A stretch of DNA of 49,131 nucleotides from Hassallia byssoidea VB512170 (GCF_000817785.2 NZ_JTCM02000046.1:1-49131); one strand, 5' to 3'; numbered from the stretch's first letter, positions 16,815 through 25,619 are shown. Translations and numbers: made by a program. Notes: generated from the sequence alone by a model not told the origin.

Positions 16815-18026
16815 ATGACTTTAAAAATTTGCCTAGGTCAATGGAGTATCTTTTTTTCTTTAATTTTATGTGTAGCTACTTTCATCGTCTCCTGTAACAA
16901 TATAATCAATCCTCCTGAGAAATTAGCAGATGCAAAAACTTGCCGGCAAAACTATAATCCAAATACTGATTACTTCCCGAATAAGTTGACAGTGAATTAC
17001 GCCATCGGTTTTACTGTAGAATATAATAAAAATTATAAACTTATTACCGTAAAAAATCCTTGGCGCGATGCTAAAACTAGTTTTCAATATGTTTTAGTGC
17101 AATGTGGGACACCTGTACCAGCAGGGTTTGATAAAAGTCAAATAATTACTGTTCCCGTAAATTCGGCTATCTCGCTTTCCACAACTCATCTACCTCACTT
17201 TGCTAAATTAGGAATAGCCGATAAACTACTTGCTGTCAGCGATACTAAAAAAGTGAATACACAAGCAGTACTTGAGAATATCAAAGCAGGAAAAATCGCT
17301 GAAGTCGGGAGTAATGGTAATTTGAATATTGAGCGAGTTTTAGAACTTAACCCTGATGTAGTGATAACATATGGTACAGGGAACCCTCAAACAGATAGTC
17401 ATCCCAAATTGTTAGAAGCCGGTTTAAAAGTAGCGATAAATGCTGAGTATATGGAAACTTCTCCGTTGGGACATGCGGAATGGTTAAAGTTTACGGCTTT
17501 ATTGTTTAATAAAGATGAGATTGCAGAGAAAGTTTTTCGAGAGACATCGCAAAAATACAAAGCTGTAGCTGCAAAAGTAAAATCTCTCAAAAAACGTCCC
17601 ACCGTCTTTACTGGATTTAACTTTAAAGGGACTTGGTATGCACCAGGATGTAAAAGTTATGCTGCCAAATATTTAACTGATGCAGGTGCTGATTATCTTT
17701 GTGTAGATAATTCCTCTGGTAGTATACCTTTATCGTTTGAAGATGTATTTGCACGCGCTATCAAAGCAGATTATTGGTTAAATGTTAGTCAGTCATGGCA
17801 AACTTTAAAAGATGCAATAACCGAAGATAATCGCTATGAAGAATTCAACGCAGTTAAAAAGGGTAATGTTTATAATAATAACCTTCGCGTAAATTCTAAT
17901 GGTGGTAATGACTATTGGGAAAGTGGAACTAGTAACCCCGATGTAGTTTTATCCGATTTAGTCAAAATTATGCATTCAGAACTATTACCAAATCATCAAC
18001 TAATTTATTACCAAAAATTGAATTAA
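16815..18026 (+). CDS. btuF: ABC transporter substrate-binding lipoprotein, BtuF-like
   Basis: A 403-residue exported protein with a lipoprotein signal (FIVSC, Cys at about 27) and a class III periplasmic-binding-protein fold. It reads VPVNSAISLSTTHLPHFAKLG near residue 118, a central ERVLELNPDVVITYG, and a C-terminal DPDVVL-like NPDVVLSDLVKIMH, all typical of BtuF/FepB-type binding proteins. A roughly 90-residue N-terminal extension before the core is longer than in Escherichia coli BtuF. Given the cobalamin riboswitch upstream it most likely binds cobalamin; iron-siderophore binding is the alternative. It is followed by the permease gene, with a small insertion-like sequence between them. 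Confidence 0.78.
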   Translation: MTLKICLGQWSIFFSLILCVATFIVSCNNIINPPEKLADAKTCRQNYNPNTDYFPNKLTVNYAIGFTVEYNKNYKLITVKNPWRDAKTSFQYVLVQCGTPVPAGFDKSQIITVPVNSAISLSTTHLPHFAKLGIADKLLAVSDTKKVNTQAVLENIKAGKIAEVGSNGNLNIERVLELNPDVVITYGTGNPQTDSHPKLLEAGLKVAINAEYMETSPLGHAEWLKFTALLFNKDEIAEKVFRETSQKYKAVAAKVKSLKKRPTVFTGFNFKGTWYAPGCKSYAAKYLTDAGADYLCVDNSSGSIPLSFEDVFARAIKADYWLNVSQSWQTLKDAITEDNRYEEFNAVKKGNVYNNNLRVNSNGGNDYWESGTSNPDVVLSDLVKIMHSELLPNHQLIYYQKLN

Positions 18027-18068
18027 CTCTCTTTCTTCTCTTCTCTGCGTTCTCCGCGTTCTCTGCGG

Positions 18069-18098
18069 TAGCCTGCGGCAAGCCACTTCGTGTCTACG
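18069..18098. repeat. SDR-like short sequence between binding-protein and permease genes
   Basis: The common intergenic string TCTCCGCGTTCTCTGCGGT is interrupted by a short AGCCTGCGGCAAGCC hairpin module followed by ACTTCGTGTCTACG. It resembles the small dispersed repeats found elsewhere in the window. Confidence 0.5.
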
Positions 18099-18121
18099 TT
18101 TTCCTAATTCTCAACAATTTA

Positions 18122-19180
18122 ATGCCCAAAATAAAAAATAAATTTAAAACCCATATCCCTGTAATATTCCTCGGTTTAACTAGCATATTAATTCTCGCAT
18201 TTCTACTCGATATTGCCTTTGGTTCCGTCCAAATTCCGCTCAAAGAAGTCATCACCATCTTACTTGGTGGAGAATCTTCCCAACCCACCTGGACAAATAT
18301 TATCCTCAAATTTCGTTTACCTAAAGCATTAACTGCAACCTTTTCTGGTGCTGCTTTAGGTGTCAGCGGTTTACAAATGCAAACATTATTTAGAAATCCA
18401 TTAGCAGGACCATTCATATTAGGAATTAGTTCTGGTGCTTCCTTGGGAGTCGCTTTAGTTCTCCTCACCGTTAGCGCAACTGGTGGAGGTTTATTATTCA
18501 AAAATTCCGGGATACTCGGTGATTTAAGTTTAGTAATAGCTGCTTCTTTTGGTGCTGCTGTCGTGTTGGGAATAGTGTTAATTGTCTCGCAGCGGGTATC
18601 AGATACAATGACGTTATTAATTTTAGGATTATTATTTGGTTACGCAACTTCTGCCATTGTGAACATTTTACTAAATTTTAGCGATCGCACTCAAATTCAA
18701 AGCTACTTAATCTGGACTTTTGGTAGTTTTTCCGGTGTCACTTGGAGACAACTAACAATCCTTATACCCATAATCATTTTCGGTTTATTAATAGCATTAT
18801 TGCTATCTAAACCTTTGAATGTTCTAATTTTAGGTGATACCCATGCTCTCACTCTCGGTTTAACTGTCCAACAAGCACGATTCTGGATTATTACCAGTGC
18901 CTCTATCTTAGCAGGAGCGATTACTGCTTTTTGCGGTCCTGTGGCATTTTTAGGTGTAGCTGTTCCTCACTTATGTCGCAGTCTATTAAATACTTTAGAC
19001 CATCGGGTGTTGGTTCCAGCAGTCACAATTATGGGTGCAATTTTAGCATTAATTGCAGATTTACTAACGCAATTTCCCGGAAGTCAAACAGTTTTACCTT
19101 TGAATTCAGTTACTGCTTTGATTGGTACACCGGTGGTAACGTGGGTGATTTTGCATCGGAATTCGCGATCGCACTTGTGA
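18122..19180 (+). CDS. btuC: FecCD-family ABC permease, BtuC-like
   Basis: A 352-residue inner-membrane permease with about ten hydrophobic segments. Family motifs: FRLPKALTATFSGAALGVSGLQMQ (residues about 62-85, R-L-P-R/K), RNPLAGPFILGISSGASLG (90-108) and, near the end, GPVAFLGVAVPHLCRSLL, the coupling-helix region. It would pair with the BtuF-like lipoprotein and an ATPase. No ATPase gene of this system is present: the next genes are a repeat and the oppositely oriented zinc transporter, so the ATPase must be encoded elsewhere or shared. Confidence 0.85.
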   Translation: MPKIKNKFKTHIPVIFLGLTSILILAFLLDIAFGSVQIPLKEVITILLGGESSQPTWTNIILKFRLPKALTATFSGAALGVSGLQMQTLFRNPLAGPFILGISSGASLGVALVLLTVSATGGGLLFKNSGILGDLSLVIAASFGAAVVLGIVLIVSQRVSDTMTLLILGLLFGYATSAIVNILLNFSDRTQIQSYLIWTFGSFSGVTWRQLTILIPIIIFGLLIALLLSKPLNVLILGDTHALTLGLTVQQARFWIITSASILAGAITAFCGPVAFLGVAVPHLCRSLLNTLDHRVLVPAVTIMGAILALIADLLTQFPGSQTVLPLNSVTALIGTPVVTWVILHRNSRSHL

Positions 19181-19187
19181 TTTATAT

Positions 19188-19300
19188 AAGTTAGGACTTA
19201 CGCAAAAATCGCTTATAATCTTAATTTATCGAACCGCCAAGACGCCAAGAACGCCAAGGAGTAAGAGTTTGAGAGAGTTTTTGCGTAAGTCCTATAACTT
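19188..19300. mobile_element. 113-bp MITE-like element with terminal inverted repeats
   Basis: The left end AAGTTAGGACTTACGCAAAAA (19188-19208) is matched by TTTTTGCGTAAGTCC-TATAACTT (19278-19300), differing by a small bulge. The interior carries GAACCGCCAAGACGCC units. There is no coding capacity. GACTTACGCA ends are widespread in cyanobacterial non-autonomous elements. Confidence 0.75.
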
Positions 19301-19332
19301 TTAAGAAAGCAAATTATAAGAAGACCATTAAT

Positions 19333-19409
19333 GGTGCGTTAAACTACCCTTCTCCTGTCGGAGACGCTCCGCGAACGGGTTCCGCGTCAGCGGTACGTTA
19401 TAACGCACC
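19333..19409. repeat. Inverted-repeat element, GGTGCGTTA arms
   Basis: GGTGCGTTA at 19333-19341 and TAACGCACC at 19401-19409 bracket nested palindromes (GGAGACGCTCCGCGAACGG and CCGCGTCAGCGG). Similar arms occur at 7508-7575. The element sits 4 bp before the stop of the zinc permease gene. Confidence 0.7.
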
Positions 19410-19413
19410 CTAC

Positions 19414-20295
19414 TTATTCTCCTCGTTTTAAAGACCGAAAAATTCTTGCTGAATTTTTGACAGTATTTGGACGAGTCAAAATTCCTTGAGAGGGACTCAA
19501 TAGCAACGCTAGAACAAATAAACTAGAAACGACTAATACAATCGCTGCCCCTGATGGCACATTTAAATAGTAGCTGATATACATCCCCGCTATACTGCTA
19601 ATTATACCAATAATTGCTCCTAACATCATCATTTGGTGTAATTCTTTAACTAATAAATAAGCTGTGATAGCTGGACCAATTAACAAGGAAACTACTAAGA
19701 CCACACCCACAGCTTGCATACTCGCAATGATAGTCAGGGTGATGGCAGAAATTAAACCAACGTGAATTAAGTTTACGGGTAATCCGATAGCTTGAGCCGC
19801 TAAAGAGTCGAAAGTGTAAAATAGCAACTCTTTGTAAAATAACTTTACGCCCAGCAAAACAATAACAGTAATAATTAAAGTTCGCCAAACATCAGATTCA
19901 GTAACTCCTAAAATATCACCAAAGAGAAAGTGATGTAAATCAAGTTTGCTTTTTAAGAGAGTAATTAGCATAATTCCCAATGCCAAAAACCCAGAGAAAA
20001 CCATTGCCATCGCGACATCTACTTTGACACGCGATTGAGATTGAATCCAAGCAATAATCAAGGTGCTAAATGTCCCGGAAATAAACGCACCTAGGAAAAT
20101 ATCGACACCAAAGAAAAAGGCGATCGCTAAACCTGGTAAAACTGCATGAGCAATTACATCTCCCAGCAAACCCATGCGTTGCACAATCAAATAACTACCG
20201 ACAACTGAACACAAAACCCCCAACATAATCGCTGTAAATAGCGCATTCCGCATGAATTCAAAATCAAGCGGTTCTAACAGCAAATTAAACATCAA
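19414..20295 (-). CDS. znuB: Zinc (metal) ABC transporter permease
   Basis: A 293-residue ABC-3 family permease with about eight hydrophobic helices. It starts MMFNLLLEPLDFEFMRNALF, and family-typical sequence includes GDVIAHAVLPGLAIAFF (about 45-61, the conserved S/A-H-A), FGDILGVTESDVW and SMQAVGVVLVVSLLIGPA. It overlaps the ATPase gene by 4 bp (ATGA), so translation is coupled. Zur-type control and its partners make zinc the likely substrate; manganese is the alternative in this family. A polar tail of about 25 residues follows the last helix. Confidence 0.9.
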   Translation of the reverse strand: MMFNLLLEPLDFEFMRNALFTAIMLGVLCSVVGSYLIVQRMGLLGDVIAHAVLPGLAIAFFFGVDIFLGAFISGTFSTLIIAWIQSQSRVKVDVAMAMVFSGFLALGIMLITLLKSKLDLHHFLFGDILGVTESDVWRTLIITVIVLLGVKLFYKELLFYTFDSLAAQAIGLPVNLIHVGLISAITLTIIASMQAVGVVLVVSLLIGPAITAYLLVKELHQMMMLGAIIGIISSIAGMYISYYLNVPSGAAIVLVVSSLFVLALLLSPSQGILTRPNTVKNSARIFRSLKRGE

Positions 20296-21020
20296 ATTAT
20301 TTCCCTTTGCAACAAAAATACTCCATCTCCATAAGCTTCTTGAATATTCTTAGCAGTAATTACCTCAGAGCGAGAACCATCAGCAATAATTGTTTTATTT
20401 AATAATAAAAATCTGTCATATCTTCGCGAAGTTTCACCTAAATCATGACCGACAACCAGCAAAGTTTTACCTTGCAATTTCAATTCGTTAAAAACTTCAA
20501 AAATTATCGCTTCCGTTTTTTTATCAACTCCGACAAATGGCTCATCAAAAAAGAATAACTCAGCTTGTTGAGCAAGCGATCGCCCTAAAAATACCCTTTG
20601 CTGCTGTCCCCCCGACAACTCCCCAATTTGACGCTTTCGCAACTCCCACATTCCAACTCGCTCTAACGCTGTTCTCACTATTTCTTGAGATTGACGAGAG
20701 TGCGAGCGAAACCAACCTGTATGACGAGTCCGAGACATCATCACCACATTCTGCACTGTTATCGGATAATCCCAGTCAATTTGACTTCTCTGAGGTACAT
20801 AAGCAACTTGTGCCAGATGCTGTTTCAAAGAACCGTTACGAAACTTAATCACCCCACTTTCACAGGGAATCAAGCCCAGAATTGCCTTCACCATCGTGCT
20901 TTTACCCGCACCATTCGGACCTATCACACCGACGATTTGCCCAGGTTCCAAGCGAAAACTGACATCATCAACCGCAGAAACACCTCTGTAGTTGACAGCT
21001 AGATGACGAACTTCTAACAT
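20292..21020 (-). CDS. znuC: Zinc (metal) ABC transporter ATPase
   Basis: A 242-residue ABC ATPase. Walker A is GPNGAGKST (about 34-42), the Q-loop is in AYVPQRSQIDWDYP, the signature is LSGGQQQRV (about 136-144), Walker B is ELFFFDEPFVGVD, and the H-loop is VGHD. The PQRSQIDWDYPITV string is typical of zinc/manganese importers. The gene is first in the minus-strand operon, 16 bp from a perfect Zur-type palindrome, and overlaps the permease gene by 4 bp. Confidence 0.93.
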   Translation of the reverse strand: MLEVRHLAVNYRGVSAVDDVSFRLEPGQIVGVIGPNGAGKSTMVKAILGLIPCESGVIKFRNGSLKQHLAQVAYVPQRSQIDWDYPITVQNVVMMSRTRHTGWFRSHSRQSQEIVRTALERVGMWELRKRQIGELSGGQQQRVFLGRSLAQQAELFFFDEPFVGVDKKTEAIIFEVFNELKLQGKTLLVVGHDLGETSRRYDRFLLLNKTIIADGSRSEVITAKNIQEAYGDGVFLLQREII

Positions 21021-21035
21021 GATTATCCATGTGCA

Positions 21036-21050
21036 TGATAATCATTATCA
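21036..21050. promoter_or_regulatory. Perfect Zur-type operator between znuC and znuA
   Basis: TGATAATCATTATCA is a fully symmetrical palindrome located 16 bp before znuC and 33 bp before the first znuA ATG. One bound dimer or dimer pair could repress both divergent transcripts. It is also compatible with the classical Fur consensus; the targets favour Zur. Confidence 0.88.
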
Positions 21051-21082
21051 TAAGCTAAAAAAATCGTCTACTGGCATCAAAA

Positions 21083-22093
21083 ATGTTAAAAAATCTACAC
21101 ATGAAAAGTATTGCTGTCTTGGCACTTAGCCTCGGCTTACTTGGATGCGAGACTACCCCGCCAACAAGTCAACAAAATAATACCACGTCTGGTGATGCTT
21201 CTAGTGTTCCCACATCCACCCCAGCATCTACATCTAGCGAACTTCCGTTAGTTGTCGCAACTAACACTGTAGTGTGTGACTTAACAAAGCAAATTGCTGC
21301 GACTACCGTTAATCTTAAATGTTTGATTGACCCTGGTGCCGACCCCCATGTTTACCAACCCAAGCCAGACGATCGCAAAGCAATAGAACAAGCTAAGTTG
21401 ATTGTATACGGCGGCTATGACTTTGAACCTGAGTTGATTAAGTTAATTAAAGCAACTTCCAACTCAGCTACGAAAGTCGCAGTCGATGAACTTGCGGTTC
21501 CCAATCCGCTTTCATTCGAGGAAGACGGCAAAACTGTCATAGATCCGCACGTTTGGCACAATGCCCAGAATGGTGCAGCGATGGCGAAAGTAATTGGTGA
21601 CAACTTGAGTATATTAAAACCGGAAAATACTCAAAATTATAGTGATAATACGCAAAAGGTAATCGGGGAAATTAGCCAAATAGACACTTGGATTAAATCG
21701 CAAGTTGCCACAATTCCCCAGAAATCGCGCAAGCTGATAACTACTCACGATGCTTTAGGTTACTACGCTTCATCTTACGGAATTCCTGTAGAACAAGCGC
21801 TAGGAGGCATTAGTACCGAAGAAGCACCAACAGCAGCACGAGTCAGTGGATTAGTAAAAGATATCAAAAAAGTCGGTGTACCAACGATTTTTGCGGAAAC
21901 AACGATTAATCCCAAGCTAATTACAGCGGTAGCCAAAAACGCAAATGTTAAGGTTTCACCACGAGAACTATACGCCGATGGTTTGGGTGAAAAGGGCAGT
22001 GAAGGCGAAACTTACCAAAAAATGTTAATTGCCAATACCCAAACGATTGTTGAGGGGTTGGGAGGCAAATACACCCCGTTTGCAGCTAAGTAA
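21083..22093 (+). CDS. znuA: Zinc (metal) ABC transporter substrate-binding lipoprotein
   Basis: A 336-residue cluster A-I binding protein. The ATG at 21101 (MKSIAVLALSLGLLGC) gives a compact lipoprotein signal with lipobox LGLLGC and may be the real start; the ATG at 21083 adds six residues. Ligand motifs: DPGADPHVYQPKPDD, DPHVWHN, THDALGYYA and near the C-terminus LYADGLGEKGSEGETY. The usual His-rich loop of many ZnuA proteins is absent; a Ser/Thr/Pro linker follows the lipid anchor. The motif at the fourth ligand is also seen in manganese-binding MntC proteins, so the metal is inferred mainly from the Zur-type operator it shares with znuC. Confidence 0.88.
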   Translation: MLKNLHMKSIAVLALSLGLLGCETTPPTSQQNNTTSGDASSVPTSTPASTSSELPLVVATNTVVCDLTKQIAATTVNLKCLIDPGADPHVYQPKPDDRKAIEQAKLIVYGGYDFEPELIKLIKATSNSATKVAVDELAVPNPLSFEEDGKTVIDPHVWHNAQNGAAMAKVIGDNLSILKPENTQNYSDNTQKVIGEISQIDTWIKSQVATIPQKSRKLITTHDALGYYASSYGIPVEQALGGISTEEAPTAARVSGLVKDIKKVGVPTIFAETTINPKLITAVAKNANVKVSPRELYADGLGEKGSEGETYQKMLIANTQTIVEGLGGKYTPFAAK

Positions 22094-22149
22094 TTTGTAG
22101 TAAGCACTCGTGTGTGCTTAAAATAGGCGTTAAAACGCCTACTACGAAT

Positions 22150-22860
22150 TTAAGAACACAGCAACTCACCCAACCAATTTTCGACTTTTAAACGCAAACG
22201 CGAGCTACGTTCATCCTTACGAGTGCTTAGGAGTGGTAGTTGATTTAAAGCACGGCGATAATCAGCGATCGCACAATTCCAATCGCCCCACAGATGATAA
22301 GTTCTGCCTCGTTCAGCTAAAATGTGGTCTTCAAGTTGACCGAAAAGTAGTGCTATCTCAAAAGCGTCAATTGCTTCTTCGTATTGTCCCAAATCCCGTA
22401 AGGTAATGCCTCGGTTAATTTGTGCCCGAACATGGCTGGGGTGCAAATCAATCGCCCGATCGTAGTCGGCGATCGCCGATGTTAATTCTCCACAAGCTGC
22501 GTAGTAATTTGCGCGATTGTTATAAGCGCTGGCTAACTTGGGGTTGAGGTGTAGTGCTTTGTTGTAATCCCAGAAGGCTTTTTGTCTTTCACCACTTTGA
22601 AAATAAATCAGCCCCCGGTTATTGTAGTCTACGGCATTGTGGGGATGACGGTTGATTAGTTGACTTAACAGGGCGATCGCTTCGGTGTAATCTCCTTGTT
22701 GGGCTAATCTCAAAGCACAAGAGCGTAAGTAACTGTCTTCATTAGCAGATTCCCCGCTACTGTTAGCCTGATGCTGTTGAGCATAACTTGTGTTTTTTAA
22801 AACAGCTTTTTTTAAGTAAGTTTGCTCACTCTCAGATGCTAAAAATGGGTTTGTATTCAT
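22150..22860 (-). CDS. Tetratricopeptide-repeat protein
   Basis: About 236 residues from the ATG at 22860 (MNTNPFLASESEQTYLKK), which follows CAGGAAAAT. The frame opens 12 codons upstream, with no ribosome-binding site. At least four TPR units are visible, e.g. GDYTEAIALLSQLINRHPHN, RQKAFWDYNKALHLNPK, GELTSAIADYDRAIDLHPS and GQYEEAIDAFEIALLF. It has no signal peptide or catalytic domain, so it is probably a soluble scaffold of unknown partner. It converges with znuA. Confidence 0.85.
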   Translation of the reverse strand: MNTNPFLASESEQTYLKKAVLKNTSYAQQHQANSSGESANEDSYLRSCALRLAQQGDYTEAIALLSQLINRHPHNAVDYNNRGLIYFQSGERQKAFWDYNKALHLNPKLASAYNNRANYYAACGELTSAIADYDRAIDLHPSHVRAQINRGITLRDLGQYEEAIDAFEIALLFGQLEDHILAERGRTYHLWGDWNCAIADYRRALNQLPLLSTRKDERSSRLRLKVENWLGELLCS

Positions 22861-22896
22861 ATTTTCCTGCCTGAGCCTCTTGCTCTGTAAGATCAA

Positions 22897-23363
22897 CTTA
22901 TAATTTTCTTGTCAAGAGTGGTTTCGTCCCTGTGTCACTTGTTAAGGTGTCTATGAGTACTTGGGTACAAGTATCAAGAACAGGTGGGAGTGTTCGCCCT
23001 ATACCAATAATTGATGCTTCAACCTGATAATAGATACGTCATCCCCAAGTCCAATTCCAGAAACAGCTTTTTATCAATCCAATAGACTAGTCAACAAGTG
23101 AGAGCGACAACTTGGTAGAATGCCAACAAGCCCTTAACTAGGGATTGAGGGGTACTGGGGAATGTGAAAACTCCGAATCGAACTTAAGAACCCTTCTTTT
23201 TCAACGGCTTTAGGCGAACCTCAAAACCTCGACGGTTTATTATTCCCAAAAAATTTGCGAATTTTCACATCAATGAAGAAATTTTTGCTTTGAAAAGTAA
23301 GAATTTTCTTGACAGTACCCAATTTCTGAATCTGACTTTTAAATTAAGAGCGAAGATTTTCTT
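22897..23363. other. 467-bp region without a recognised gene
   Basis: Between divergent genes. It holds A/T-rich promoter-like sequence but no clear -35/-10 pair that I would defend. A 24-codon frame (starting MSTWVQVSRTGG, near 22952) lacks support. Confidence 0.5.
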
Positions 23364-23828
23364 ATGACAACTGCAATTTCCTACGCCAACGCTCCCGATT
23401 TAGTCGGTGATGATTACATCGTTATCGGTTTGGCTACGTGCTTCATCAAAGAAGATGGAGAAGTTCATCAAGTCGAAGTTATAGAACCTATTCCCTCTGC
23501 GGCTTTAGAAGCGATTTTTAAAGGTATTCCCACTTCCTATAAGTTGGCTTGCGGAACAACTTTGGCATCTGTGTTGGACCAAGATACGCAATATTTACCA
23601 GATGGCTTTCCTGCCAACGCTCAATTTGGAGAGGAATTTGTGCCCAGAGCGTTTGCAGCTGCTCGCACTTACAAGCGTCGCGAAACCGCAAAATCCCTGA
23701 TTCCTCTAGGTACAACTTATACAGAGTTCAAGTATTCCACCGAGCGCAAGCGGGTACTAAATGCCAAACGAGTTGTTAACAAGGAAGATAACGTTAAACA
23801 ACATTCCCACACGCACAAAGTTCTTTAA
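23364..23828 (+). CDS. Conserved hypothetical soluble protein
   Basis: 154 residues starting MTTAISYANAPDLVGDDYIV. It has alternating hydrophobic strands (YIVIGLATCFIKEDGEVHQVEVIEPIPSAALEAIFKG, described here in pieces only by position 17-52), a FVPRAFAAARTYKRRETAK helix and a His-rich end (HSHTHKVL). No known catalytic motif or membrane segment is visible. The next gene (glutathione S-transferase-like) starts 12 bp after its stop in the same direction, so they are probably co-transcribed. I do not recognise the family. Confidence 0.7.
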   Translation: MTTAISYANAPDLVGDDYIVIGLATCFIKEDGEVHQVEVIEPIPSAALEAIFKGIPTSYKLACGTTLASVLDQDTQYLPDGFPANAQFGEEFVPRAFAAARTYKRRETAKSLIPLGTTYTEFKYSTERKRVLNAKRVVNKEDNVKQHSHTHKVL

Positions 23829-23840
23829 TTTTTGGTGATT

Positions 23841-24392
23841 ATGTTGAAGCTTTACGGTGGCGATCGCAGTCGCGCATCAATTGTCAAGTGGTATCTAGAA
23901 GAACTAAGTATTCCCTACGAATTTGTCAAGCTTGATATGCAAGCTGGAGAACACCGTCAGCCCGAATTTCTGGCAATCAATCCGATGGGGAAAGTCCCGG
24001 CAATTGTAGACGGAGATTTTCAGCTTTGGGAATCAGGAGCAATTTTGCTGTATCTCGCCGAAAAGTATGGCAAGCCACCTTCAGTAGAGGAACGCGCAAT
24101 AATTGCCCAGTGGGTGTTATTTGCCAATTCCAGCTTGTCTACAGGAGTTTTTGTCGAAGCTAATCGAGAGCGAGAAATGCCGCGCTTGATGACTCCCCTG
24201 AATCAAATTCTAGAGCAGCAACCTTTCATACTAGGCAATGAATTCACCGTTGCTGATGTAGCAGTCGGTTCTATTCTGGGTTACATTCCCATGATGCTCA
24301 AATTAGATTTGAGCGCTTACCCAGCTGTGTTGAACTACATCAAGCAGATAGCTCAACGTCCAGCATTTCAAAAAAGCATCGGGGGTGGATAG
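23841..24392 (+). CDS. Glutathione S-transferase family protein
   Basis: 183 residues from ATG 23841 (MLKLYGGDRSRASIVKWYLEE); the frame is open to 23832 but only through TTG/GTG codons. The N-terminal thioredoxin fold has the cis-Pro GKVPAIVDGDFQLWESGAI (about 53-71, with E-S for glutathione binding). The helical C-terminal domain contains FILGNEFTVADVAVGSIL, the N-capping box of the GST fold. The catalytic Ser/Tyr is probably Ser10 or Ser13. It would conjugate or reduce small electrophiles. It is somewhat shorter than the usual 200 residues. Heptanucleotide repeats start at its stop codon. Confidence 0.86.
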   Translation: MLKLYGGDRSRASIVKWYLEELSIPYEFVKLDMQAGEHRQPEFLAINPMGKVPAIVDGDFQLWESGAILLYLAEKYGKPPSVEERAIIAQWVLFANSSLSTGVFVEANREREMPRLMTPLNQILEQQPFILGNEFTVADVAVGSILGYIPMMLKLDLSAYPAVLNYIKQIAQRPAFQKSIGGG

Positions 24393-24523
24393 TGGATAGT
24401 GGATAGTTGTTAGTGGATAGTGGTTAGTGGTTAGTGGTTAGTGGTTAGTGGTTAGTGGTTAGTGGTTAGTGGTTAATTGTTGATTCCCCCCATTACCCAT
24501 TACCCATTACCCATTCCCCATTA
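24388..24523. repeat. Heptanucleotide tandem repeats (GTTAGTG and CCCATTA)
   Basis: About twelve copies of GGATAGT/GTTAGTG units (24388-24475) followed by about five CCCATTA units up to the stop of the yajQ gene. Confidence 0.92.
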
Positions 24524-25012
24524 CCGATAGTTCGTAAATTGTAGAGCCACCGGGTAATCTTCTTGCTTCAACCGCTGAATTACAGTTTGCAAGTCATCTT
24601 TATTTTTAGCGCTAACTCGTACAGCGTCACCTTGAATTGACGCTTGTACTTTTTTGAATTCGTCACGAATCAATTTAGAAATTTGCTTGGCAATTTCCTG
24701 GCTAATGCCTTTTTGGAGTTTGATTTCTTGACGGACGCGGTTTCCGCTGGCTGATTCAACTTTGCCAAAATCAAAGATTTTTTGAGAGAGACTGCGCTTG
24801 GCGGCTTTTTCGCGCAGGATGGTGTGTACAGACTCTAAGGTAAACTCGCTGTCGGTGCCGATGGTAATGTTGTCTTCGCCCAGTTCGACAGTAGTTTGAG
24901 AGTCTTTAAGATCGTAACGGCTTTTAACATCTCGGACAACTTGATCGACGGCGTTGACCAATTCTTGTCTGTCAAAATCGCTGACAATATCAAAGGAATA
25001 GGTAGAAGCCAT
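24521..25012 (-). CDS. yajQ: YajQ family nucleotide-binding protein
   Basis: 163 residues starting [24 protein letters not shown], with [19 protein letters not shown] and the C-terminal half [20 protein letters not shown] then [13 protein letters not shown]. These are the hallmarks of YajQ (UPF0234), two ferredoxin-like folds; a member has been described as a cyclic di-GMP receptor and others bind RNA. The role in cyanobacteria is not established. The length is normal for the family. Confidence 0.93.
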   Translation of the reverse strand: MASTYSFDIVSDFDRQELVNAVDQVVRDVKSRYDLKDSQTTVELGEDNITIGTDSEFTLESVHTILREKAAKRSLSQKIFDFGKVESASGNRVRQEIKLQKGISQEIAKQISKLIRDEFKKVQASIQGDAVRVSAKNKDDLQTVIQRLKQEDYPVALQFTNYR

Positions 25013-25015
25013 AGA

Positions 25016-25223
25016 ACATTTTGGATTTTAGATTTTGGATTTTGGATTGGAATGGTTAGTGGTTGGTGAACCACTGCGCTATCGCGCTCTGCCGACAGTC
25101 ACGCAAGTGGTGAACCCGAAGGGTTGATAGTTGTTGGTTGATAGTTGCTGGGTTGGAAAAAGTACGCTCCCGCTAACTATGCTCCCACTAACCACTAACT
25201 ACCAACCACTAACTATTACCAAA
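25016..25223. repeat. Repeat-filled gap
   Basis: It contains GATTTTGGATTTTGG-type repeats (25020-25050), a GTGGTGAACCCGAAGGG module and GGTTGATAGTTGTTGG/ACTAACCACTAACTACC tandem repeats. No gene was seen. Confidence 0.75.
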
Positions 25224-25619
25224 CTAGCCATTAACTTGAATGATGCTGAGGGCGAAAAGAGTACCCCAACTGAGGGAGCCAACAGCAAACATGAGCGATC
25301 GCAAAAGGGGTATATTCAAAATATAAAAGATTGAGTATAGCAACCGAGCCGCAACGAAAGCGATCGCTGCGACTACTGCGATAGGAGAATTCACATTCGT
25401 TACGTATGCCATCAAAGCTGCGGCAGCAAAAATCATAAATCCTTCAAAAGAATTTTGATGTGCCCAGGTAGCTCTTTGCGCGTAGGCTGGTAGCTTATCA
25501 AACATAGCGCGGGGAGCAGACTGATCGTATCCCACACGCAAACGACTATAAGCCACCACCAAAAACGGCAGATAAATTAGCACCGCAGCGGCTGCGATAG
25601 AGTACAAAAAAATAGTCAT
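25224..25619 (-). CDS. MAPEG family membrane protein
   Basis: 131 residues with four hydrophobic helices (about 4-24, 60-76, 78-96, 105-127). The family-typical motifs are RAMFDKLPAYAQRATWAHQNSFEGFMIF (about 37-64; R-A-x-x-A-H-x-N-x-x-E) and ARLLYSIFYILNIPLLRS. MAPEG proteins act on glutathione-dependent or eicosanoid-like substrates in membranes; bacterial substrates are mostly unknown. It stands alone between repeat blocks. Confidence 0.87.
   Translation of the reverse strand: MTIFLYSIAAAAVLIYLPFLVVAYSRLRVGYDQSAPRAMFDKLPAYAQRATWAHQNSFEGFMIFAAAALMAYVTNVNSPIAVVAAIAFVAARLLYSIFYILNIPLLRSLMFAVGSLSWGTLFALSIIQVNG

Noticed and set aside
22952-23026. 24-codon frame MSTWVQVSRTGG
   Set aside because: It is very short, with only a weak ribosome-binding site and no known homologue.
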